From: Phoronis ovalis | Taxonomy: Eukaryota; Phoronida; Phoronidae | Direction of reading: 5' to 3' | Length of the DNA: 28,918 nucleotides | Assembly: GCA_028565635.1 (NCBI GenBank) | Contig: JAOXYB010024736.1 | Coordinates: forward strand, 3,322-32,239 | Part shown: positions 21,086-28,918 of the stretch, in pieces | Numbering within the stretch: position 1 is the first letter of the stretch | Layout: each line of letters opens with the position of its first letter | The notes under the pieces: generated by a model | What the model was told of the DNA's origin: nothing | What the model saw: only the letters and a program-made list of their open reading frames with translations | The model's database searches: none | Position numbers and translations under genes: made by a program

Positions 21086-21999
21086 ATAAAACTCAAGTAC
21101 ACTGTGTGTACATTTAAGTTAGTGCATGAACTAGATAGCCTTTTAGCAAAGGCAGGGTTGCTGCTATTGGCTTTTATGAACATCACATGACCTCTAAATT
21201 ACGTTTCAGCATTATTTTTGAACTTTTCAGCAAATAATAGAAATTCATTGCCTCAAAATGTCCCCATTGACCTTTAAGTGTTTTATGCTATTTTGAGAAT
21301 TTGAACTTTGCCCTCTAGATGACCCTGTGGCATCAAGATTGACTCCAGACTGTCATGTCATATTTACAAACCTGTTGACATAAACACTGAGACTTGCAGT
21401 AAATTTACTCCATAAAATTAATTTAAAAGACGCTTTAAAAAAATTATCTTTTAATACCTAAATATTCCGAAATTTAAAGCCATCAAAATGACCTTTTTAT
21501 AACCTAATACCATCATTTTAGAACATTTCGAGCAATTTTAAAATTTTGAACTTTGACTCCTAAATGACCTTTTGACTCCAAGGTCAGCAATGGCTTACCC
21601 TGGGGATGTCAAACCTCCAATATCTTGTCCTTAACTGTAACAGTTTTCGAGGTACAGCTAAGTGGAAATTAGAAGACCAATACATTAATTGAAAGGATGC
21701 AAAGAATAAAACTAAAACCTTTTAGTGCAGAAATATTCTCAAAGATCATCTAAAGCACTTCGCTGTAACTCAATACAATCATTTTAGAACAATTTGGACA
21801 ATTTTCAAAATGTGACTTTGCCCTCCAAACGACCATTTGACCAACAAGGTCAACAATGGCCCACCTCAGAAATGTCACACAGCAAATACCAAGTTCCTAG
21901 CTGCAGCCACTTTCACATTATACCTTGCTGAAAATTGGATGAAAAAGAAAAAGAAAACATGCAAAACCAATAGGCTTGCTCCCTTACAGGAGCAACCCT
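21086..21999. repeat. Dispersed repeat element with three internal degenerate units
   Basis: Its left part (21086-21132) recurs at 28593-28637. Inside, a block around GAACTTTGCCCTC...TGACC recurs at about 21302, 21547 and 21812 (245 and 265 bp apart), with AAGGTCARCAATGGC in two of them. Ends near 21153 (AGGGTTGCTGCTATTGG) and 21990 (GGAGCAACCCT, with CCAATAGG just inside) are partial inverted copies. Looks like a non-autonomous element; class uncertain. Confidence 0.55.
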
Positions 22000-22084
22000 A
22001 ATTACTGTAATAAATGATTACAGATAAACACATATATCAAAAGGTTATCAGTTGCCAACAACCTTTAATGTAAAGCACATGATA

Positions 22085-22122
22085 GTCCAATTTTTGCCTA
22101 TTTTAATAGGCAAAAATTGGAC
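22085..22122. repeat. Perfect 38-bp palindrome
   Basis: Arms of 18 bp (GTCCAATTTTTGCCTATT and its exact complement) are separated by only TT. It would extrude or transcribe as a tight hairpin. Confidence 0.95.
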
Positions 22123-22274
22123 AAAAATATGTAAACTAGACTCCACAGCAATCACACATACTTTTATACAGTATTGAACATTGTTCTAACAGGTATTTGA
22201 CTTTTTTATTGATGCCTTGCATATTTACGATATGTTACTATGCACATACAGTACAGCTCAGAACTATCTTTCCC

Positions 22275-22468
22275 TGTGATCGCAATCGAGATGCGTCTAT
22301 AGATGCGATCACAGACGCGATTGTCTGACTCAAAACCGCATCTGAGACGCGACTGGATCGCGTCTGAATCATGATTGGATCACATCTGAGACGCATCTAT
22401 GAAATATGGATCGCGTCCATGATCGCGATCAGACGCGTCTATGAATGTACATCATATGGATCGCGCAT
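22275..22468. repeat. CpG-rich cluster of degenerate palindromic repeats
   Basis: GATCGCG, AGACGCG and GCGTCT motifs recur across about 190 bp in otherwise AT-rich DNA. It includes a 10-bp perfect stem TGTGATCGCA / TGCGATCACA (22275-22284, 22304-22313) and two overlapping palindromes, TGATCGCGATCA (22420-22431) and AGACGCGTCT (22431-22440). Confidence 0.8.
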
Positions 22469-22736
22469 TTGCTGTCAGTAATGCTACATTTAAATAATGT
22501 TATAATAATCATTACAGGTCCATAAAGGACATATCGAAGCCACCATTTGCCGGCCTTTCGTGAGCCTTGTCGGCATTTTATCTAAACATGTAATATAATA
22601 GTTACAACGTTTCTATCTGTTTTTGGAGATCCTTTACAGGTACTTTCAATACCCTATGTGTATAAGCATATTTAAGAGACGCTTTAAATATAAGCAGTGT
22701 TGTTTATAAAGCAACAAGAAGATGGATTAATTATAC
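22469..22736. other. Intergenic with a short GC-rich patch
   Basis: Near 22519-22575 a GC-richer stretch (GCCGGCC...GTCGGC) continues the unusual composition. Only 14-26-codon frames are open, with no recognisable product. Confidence 0.4.
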
Positions 22737-22776
22737 TGTGTGTGCGTGTGTGCGTGTACACGCACATACACACATA
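22737..22776. repeat. (TG)n/(CA)n near-palindrome
   Basis: TGTGTGCGTG repeats run into GTACAC and then CGCACATACACACA, forming imperfect inverted arms centred on GTAC. Confidence 0.8.
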
Positions 22777-24434
22777 ATAAAATCTATGTTCTGGAAACAC
22801 TCTGAATAATATAGCTTATAAAAGCAGCCCAAAGATCTTAATTTTTTGTTTTATCAAATAACATGCATTTTGTCCGCAATTATATTTAATAAACAGATAT
22901 TAAAACAAACAAAAAATACAACATAATTTGCTTTTATGGAATAAGCACAACTATCACCAGATGGCATAAGGGGTTCTTATATGTCTAACCATTACCAACT
23001 GATAATATATGGTAATTATACATGTTTATGGGGTGACATCATTTAAAGATCACCTGATGAATATCTATGAGTCACTTGCCACTCTCTTCTACATGAGAGA
23101 AGACAGGAAAACTAATGTGGTAAGTTTTGCTGACATTTTTTTTTGTCTCTGGGTTGAAGAACTTTTTTTTTACAAATAATCCTTATTCTTGCTTAGGTTT
23201 GCCCCTACAGCATCAGTTCAGATGCTGGGTATAGGGGGGGAGACAATTAGTTAGATTTAATTAGTTAGATTGATCACTCATTGCAAATTATCAACCTCAT
23301 ATAGTTGTCTTGGAGTTAAGGCTCCACTGATTTAGCCACTCGTGGATTCTCATACTGTGGCCATAGGTCATAGAACTGGAGTATTATTCATCTTGGTCCC
23401 AAATGTTGATATTTGCAGCCATGCAGGCCTTGGTTTCCAGTTCTAAAAGTGTTCCTTATATCACTTATTGTAATCTGTGGTGCAGAGAATCTACTCTAAT
23501 GATTCGCTGGAGGAAGTTGTACAATGTTAGCATTTTTATATTATTGTATATTGTATATAACAGTATGTATTTCAGGAATATCTTTTAAACATGGTTATAA
23601 ACTATTATTATTATTATTATTATAGGCAACATCTGTATCTGTTTAATAACATTTGGGATATCATTTCCCTTGATACAGTTAAGTTAATTGCCATAGGTCA
23701 GTTTTCTTTATACAAATTGGAATTTCAAAAGCTCTCATAAAATTAAGTTGTAAAAATTGAGTGTTAGAAGTAGAATATCCGGAAACTATTTTATTTATTA
23801 CACAGTAAATGTCTCGAGTTTTACATTTTTGTAAACTATTCATCCTTTCTCACTTTAATCAGGAAGTTTTGAGCACTTGTAGGTAGATTAGAGAGCACAG
23901 GACTATTAATTCACCTCCAATCCGTTATAATGGAGAAATGAGATATTTCGGCATTACATAAAAATATTACCAAACTCTCACTGACATCTGGAATAAGATA
24001 TTTTTTATCCTTGTTTATTCTAGTATTTAGAAGTTTTCAATTTTCACTAGCAAAACCAATTTGATTTTGAGCTACATCATTCTATCTTATTTTTGTAAAT
24101 ATCACTATGTGGAACCTTGATTCTGAAGTGAAAATAGTGCATGTGTACTAATCGATCACTAGCAAATGAGCAAACAGGTACGTAAATAAAGACAAAATAG
24201 TTACATCTCCAAGAACGCTTTGTGCTCTCTCTAATTGTGTGCAAATTAATGCTTATTAGATGGCATGAAACCTACCCAGACCGTGTATGCACCTAAGACA
24301 TTTGTTTAAAGATTTCGCTATGCCGGTGCCTTGAAAGGAACTGCGCACATTTTATTCATAGTTTGTTAGTGGGCATTACACTAGGGGTCTCTGCCAGTCC
24401 CTTAGAGTAATCTTTTTATATAGTTTACATATAA
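22777..24434. other. Intergenic, AT-rich
   Basis: No supported gene. A hairpin lies at 23202-23237 (CCCCTA / CAGCATC arms around AGTTCA) and a short ATT microsatellite near 23606-23624. Confidence 0.5.
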
Positions 24435-24474
24435 GTATGTCTGTATGTATGTATGTATGTATGTATCTATATAT

Positions 24475-24513
<39 letters not shown>

Positions 24514-24530
24514 ATATACGTATACGTGTA
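24435..24530. repeat. Compound microsatellite (GTAT)n-(AC)13-(TA)-rich
   Basis: GTAT tetranucleotides, then a TA-rich link, then thirteen AC dinucleotides (24481-24506), then TATAATATACGTATACG. The small + strand open frame across it is repeat-encoded. Confidence 0.95.
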
Positions 24531-26212
24531 AAGTTTACTGTACTACATATATGGCTCAGTTTGTGCATCTATATATTTTCTCGTTACATTTATAGCTATA
24601 ACAAACCTTCAACAACTTTCTATAATTCAAAGTGTTGTCTCGCTGGTAGTCTGGTGGCAATACATTGCTGGGACTGCCTGCAGTTACTAACCGTCACTTT
24701 GCTTAACAATTAAGGTAATTCTGGGCTCAATCGGGCTTAACCAGGATACTTTCACCATGCACATGCACTTTTATATTTTACATCCCATTTTAAGTTATTT
24801 CCTTTTTATTTTTATATATGCACTAATTTTACTTCCCGACATTATTTTGTTTCCTTGTCAGAGGCACATGGTTATTATTTCTATATCTACTTCTTCCTGT
24901 TCTAGGATATTCATTTTTTTTTAAAGTCCTGTGCTACGGTCTTTATTATAAACATGTTCTACTGTTGATCTCATAATGTATAAATAATCGAAATTCCGCA
25001 ATAACTTTGGGAAAAACATAATTTCCTTCAAGGCACCTGAACAAAAGTGAAAATGGCGACACCACCTAATGCAGAACGTGGTATTTTGAATTTTTCAAAT
25101 GCTCATTTTTTTATGAAAAATGTTTTAAAAACTTGAGTGTAAAATCAACATAGAAAACAAGTATCTCGCCAGATGTCGCCGCACTCCTTTACATGGGAAA
25201 TCAACACTCAAGGAAAACGGTGGTAATTTGCATATCAATTGAGAAGTACACTATCCACGTAAAAAATCTTTTGTCTAGCACTTGCGTAACATGAACTTAC
25301 TAAGGAATACTCCCAAAAAGTAGCAAGAAGCATGCCGCTTAAAACCAAACTATCCGATTATACCAACCAAGTTATAAATAATATTTTGAAACTTGAGGAA
25401 AAAATAGTGACAAACATATTTACACTTCGTATATGTTGTGGGAAACGCCCAGCTCAAACAATGGAATGTTTTTGCAATGTTTTACATGTCACATAGAAAA
25501 ACTGTCACAGTGATAATCATCACACAGTGATTTTGCATATTTTGTATGTTTTGACATTGTCCCTTGTGCAAAAAGCTCTTCTAGCTACCCCACCCTGTCT
25601 GCAATACTACAGATAATGGTTTTGTGTGTCAAATTGCAACAGTTAGCCTAGTTGCTACACATAACGGTTGTATGTTCCTGTTTTTAGTTTTCTACTCAGT
25701 TGCCTCTGTATCTGATACAGTTAACTTAAATGATACAGACAACAGCTTGGCAAAACTTAACTGTTTACCTATGTAGCCAATCAAAAGTGCCATTTAGGTC
25801 ATCTGCTTCCATATAATCTATAGTGTGCATTACATGTAAATCAAATAAATATAACAGTACTTTGGATATCTCCTTGATCTAGAATTAAACATTGATGAAA
25901 CACACCTCCAAGGTTAAAGGTCACGAATATGACTGTAATAGGAAATTTGATATTTCACAGTCCTAGTTTTGTACATTGCTCTTTTTCTGGCAAATGTGAA
26001 CCTGGTGCTTTTTAAGAAAATGGTTGAAGTAGCAGAGACTGTTAAATGAAGTACAACCCATATCAAACGATGACTCTTTGAGTTGAAATGTAGAGGTCAC
26101 AGGTCTTTCAAAAATGATATTAAAACTAATAAAATAAATAAAACTTTTGATCACCAAATAGTTAAAAAGTTATAACTATCATTTGCATTGATTATTGTTT
26201 TGCTCTTTTACA
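24531..26212. other. Intergenic / 5' flank of the TRIM gene
   Basis: AT-rich, no clear gene. The upstream 5' UTR exon(s) and promoter of the TRIM gene must lie here or further left. One candidate first exon is at 25053-25080 (see findings). Confidence 0.45.
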
Positions 26213-26213
26213 G
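26203..26213 (+). other. Splice acceptor just upstream of the TRIM start codon
   Basis: CTCTTTTACAG ends at 26213, eight bases before ATG 26222, so the 5' UTR is spliced. The frame stays open upstream only through this pyrimidine tract, to a TTG at 26195, which is not a real start. Confidence 0.75.
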
Positions 26214-26221
26214 TGTCCAAA

Positions 26222-28153
26222 ATGGCGTCTGCTCACCCCGCCTTGAAGGAGATTGACAATGAGTTGCACTGTGCTATCTGTTTGGAGCGATTCATCAACC
26301 CCCGCACTCTGCTTTGCTTCCATACGTTCTGCTATGATTGTTTGGCTGACCATATTGAACACAGCACAGTTCAAGGTCACTTTCCATGTCCATCTTGTCG
26401 TGTGCCAACTGTAGCACGATCTGGTGGTGCAGATGGTTTTCAACATAACTTTTTGCTCAACAATCTGGTAGGAATCCTTGCAGCTCAAGAGAATACTGAC
26501 AAGTCTTGTAATATTTGTGATATTGATACCAAGGCTGTCCACATGTGTGCAGATTGCCATGTGTACTTATGCCAGAGTCATGCTAAAGATCATCAAAAAC
26601 TAAAAGTAACCGCAGATCATCTGGTGATCTCATTAGAAGATGTTCATGCCGGGAAATATGAAAATGAGATTCGAGCTCGACAAGTAGTACATTGTGCCAA
26701 ACATCCACAAACAGAAGTCCGCTACTACTGTACAAAATGTAAGACAGCAGTATGCATTGATTGTGTTAATACTGCCAAGTGTCCGCATGCAACAAGTCGA
26801 CAAGACTTGACTGAAGCTGGAGAAGAAATAAAAAAATGCTTGAAAAAGTGTGTGACAAAATTGCAAGACAAAATAAAAGAGAAAGAAATTACTATTGAAG
26901 TTGTACAGAAACGTGATAAACAAGCTGGCAACTCACTGGTTGAAACAGAGAAAAAAGTTGAAGAATGGTATCAACAACTGTCTGTGGTCCTCAAAGTAAC
27001 AAAAGATATGTACATCACATCAATCAGACAACAGGTTAATGTCAACAGAGAAGAATTCACAAAAGTTCAGACTGACATAAACGACGATTTGAAGCAACTG
27101 ACACAAGTTACTCAACAGATCTTAATGGTTTACAACTATGGCAACCCCGCTGAGATGTTAAGGAGTCATCATGCTATCCTACAACAACAAGAAAAGCTAG
27201 AGAAAGAAATTCCTAACAGAGATGTACCACAAATACTCACTACATCATTTGTAGGAAATCGATCTTTCAAGGAAGTGTTAAAGAAACCTGAGCAAGTGTT
27301 TGGTAAGATATATCAAACACAACAGCTGAAACAGTTTGATCTCAAGTTACCAGATGATGATGAAAATCCTTGGATTTATGGACTGGTTGTACATGATAAT
27401 AATGACATTACAGGTATTGATCATAGAAATAAAAAGATAAAAACATACTCCTCCGATGGAACCAAGACACATACACGTACTAATGATGATCGGGGCCACA
27501 CAGTTTCAAGTCCAATAGATATTAAAAAGCTAGCCTCGGGAGATATGCTAATAGGTTATTATGATCATAAAAAGGTAACTGTCATGAATTCAAAAGGAAA
27601 CATAACAGCTACTCATTTTGTTGGAGTACTCGTTAATTCAATAGCAATGAATCATCATGGTCAGTTAGTGTTAACAGATCAGGAAATAATACCCAGCTTG
27701 ACAGTCTGGGATCCCACCACCAGAAGTGTGGTTCTGAAGGTTAACAGGAATGAGAAAGGAGACAACTTGTTTGAAGCACCTAATCATCTAACAATTAATA
27801 GTAAGGGACATATGATAGTAACTGATGAGGAGGAAACCAAAAATTCTCTGTTTATATTTGATCAAAATGGAGGTATACTTTGTAATTACAACCCTACTGC
27901 TGACAAAAAAATCCTGAACAGTCCTTGTGGAGTATGCACAGATGTGGATGATAATATATTTGTAGCTGACAAGTTTAATCATCGTATCATCCAACTGACA
28001 CCAGATAGTCAATTATTGCGGGTTGTGATTAGTGAGAAACATGGGCTGAAGAAACCATGTGCATTAACTTTGGATAACGAGGGAAACCTGGTGGTCAGTG
28101 AGTATGTAACTGGTCTCATCAAAGTGTTTAAAATTAAACCCATCAATTTATAA
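26222..28153 (+). CDS. TRIM-NHL protein: RING, two B-boxes, coiled coil, six NHL repeats (643 aa)
   Basis: Probable RING E3 ubiquitin ligase, cytoplasmic, with RNA- or protein-binding by the NHL propeller. RING zinc ligands: C17-x2-C20, C32-x-H34, C37-x2-C40, C56-x2-C59. B-box 1 about 96-135 (C96-x2-C99, C109, C112, C117, H120), B-box 2 about 158-190 (C158, H161, C170, C173, C178, C181). Coiled coil about 195-340. Six NHL-type blades start near residues 371, 429, 471, 517, 565 and 610; the fifth (SPCGVCTDVDDNIFVADKFN) is the most typical. There is no filamin domain between coiled coil and NHL, unlike TRIM2/3/71. ATG 26222 (AAAATGG) is preferred. The coding part is one exon, common for the expanded TRIM families of lophotrochozoans; I cannot assign a vertebrate orthologue. 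Confidence 0.92.
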   Translation: MASAHPALKEIDNELHCAICLERFINPRTLLCFHTFCYDCLADHIEHSTVQGHFPCPSCRVPTVARSGGADGFQHNFLLNNLVGILAAQENTDKSCNICDIDTKAVHMCADCHVYLCQSHAKDHQKLKVTADHLVISLEDVHAGKYENEIRARQVVHCAKHPQTEVRYYCTKCKTAVCIDCVNTAKCPHATSRQDLTEAGEEIKKCLKKCVTKLQDKIKEKEITIEVVQKRDKQAGNSLVETEKKVEEWYQQLSVVLKVTKDMYITSIRQQVNVNREEFTKVQTDINDDLKQLTQVTQQILMVYNYGNPAEMLRSHHAILQQQEKLEKEIPNRDVPQILTTSFVGNRSFKEVLKKPEQVFGKIYQTQQLKQFDLKLPDDDENPWIYGLVVHDNNDITGIDHRNKKIKTYSSDGTKTHTRTNDDRGHTVSSPIDIKKLASGDMLIGYYDHKKVTVMNSKGNITATHFVGVLVNSIAMNHHGQLVLTDQEIIPSLTVWDPTTRSVVLKVNRNEKGDNLFEAPNHLTINSKGHMIVTDEEETKNSLFIFDQNGGILCNYNPTADKKILNSPCGVCTDVDDNIFVADKFNHRIIQLTPDSQLLRVVISEKHGLKKPCALTLDNEGNLVVSEYVTGLIKVFKIKPINL

Positions 28154-28918
28154 TGATGCAAGTATGAAACACTAAGCCATGTTATTTGGATGTATGCTAA
28201 AATGATGACTCTCCATCACTAATACCAGATGGCAGCACCCAAGACACTAATTAGCAACAATAGAAAGGTCCTTTATTGTAAATACTTATAACGTAAAGGT
28301 ACAGGAATAAGTTTATAGTTTTATGCCACAGTACATGATATACAAGTAGAAGTAGCTAAGTTGAGACCTTCCAGTTATAGTTTAGCATGAGTAGTAGGAA
28401 TAGTTAGAACTGATAAATTAGACATTTTCATATAAATAGCTACATAGGGAGATGGTGAGAAAGACTGGGATAACGAAAGTATTAGAACAATGATAAAATC
28501 TGTAGATTCAGAAAGAGGTGTATTCAAAGAGTGAAGAACAAGAGAAGTAACAAAAAAATTCAGGACATCAAGGAAAATTAATGAAAGGATCGTAAAACTC
28601 AAGTATACTGTGTTTGCATTTAAGTTAGTACATGAATTACTGTAATATAATATATTTTTTATCTATATATTAATACGCTTAATTTTCGACATTGTATCAT
28701 ATCATCTCCTTTTACATGGCTGAAACAAACTTATGCTATGTATGTCACTACTATGTTTTGAAACATACTTTATTTCGCATGAAGACACTTTAAAACTAGA
28801 CATTCGGTGAGTTGTAAACAACTCCGAGAGTGTACCCCCACCCAAGAATGCTGCCCGTTGGAGAGACTGGCCCTAGTGAAGTTTACAGCTGGTGAGAAGT
28901 AGATGCTTATTATAAAAA
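28154..28918. other. 3' flank of the TRIM gene
   Basis: No supported gene and no canonical AATAAA close to the stop. Contains the repeat copy at 28593-28637. The - strand open frame at 28375-28602 has no recognisable features. Confidence 0.5.
28593..28637. repeat. Second copy of the dispersed repeat seen at 21086-21132
   Basis: TAAAACTCAAGTAYACTGTG followed by CATTTAAGTTAGTRCATGAA occurs at both places with only a few differences, same orientation. Similarity ends soon after. Confidence 0.8.

Noticed and set aside
22519..22592. Short GC-rich frames as exons
   Set aside because: 14-26 codons on either strand with no homology; composition follows the neighbouring CpG-rich repeat.
24453..24713. 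+ strand open frame over the AC microsatellite
   Set aside because: Its N-terminal part is encoded by the microsatellite, and the rest is featureless.
26195..26221. Upstream start for the TRIM protein
   Set aside because: The codon is TTG and the segment is the splice acceptor tract; ATG at 26222 has good context.

Overview
The window is animal nuclear DNA. It is AT-rich, has GT-AG introns with pyrimidine-rich acceptors, long intergenic stretches, microsatellites and degraded transposon-like repeats. Gene content (a giant C2H2 zinc-finger protein, SMPD4, an intronless orphan rhodopsin-like GPCR, a RING/B-box/NHL TRIM protein) fits an invertebrate, most likely a lophotrochozoan such as a mollusc; the phylum is inference.

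Left part, 1-10,050: the 3' portion of a + strand gene encoding a very large zinc-finger protein. Three exons (317-4367, 4641-7600, 8106-8652) join in frame and give 2518 residues with 37 canonical and one degenerate zinc finger. The 5' end lies outside the window. In exon 1 the fingers form pairs, each followed by a recurring linker, and two PxDL[ST] motifs suggest CtBP recruitment. Intron 2 carries a Harbinger-type MITE, and the 3' flank carries a second repeat with terminal inverted repeats.

Middle, 10,700-17,055: the C-terminal half of SMPD4 (neutral sphingomyelinase 3) on the - strand, tail-to-tail with the zinc-finger gene. Seven exons join in frame, and an eighth 81-bp exon is a frame-preserving candidate. 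The 3' end of one exon, with its splice donor, has been amplified into a 35-bp tandem array that contains a 100-N assembly gap. The 5' half of SMPD4 was not found.

18,110-19,129: a + strand single-exon orphan GPCR lacking several class A signature residues. 19,130-26,200: mostly non-coding and repeat-bearing (a ~0.9 kb repeat element, a perfect 38-bp palindrome, a CpG-rich palindrome cluster, compound microsatellites). 26,222-28,153: a + strand TRIM-NHL E3 ligase whose coding part is one exon. The rest is AT-rich flank holding a second copy of a dispersed repeat.

The genes are neighbours, not a pathway; nothing suggests joint function. No RNA genes, CRISPR or viral genes were recognised.
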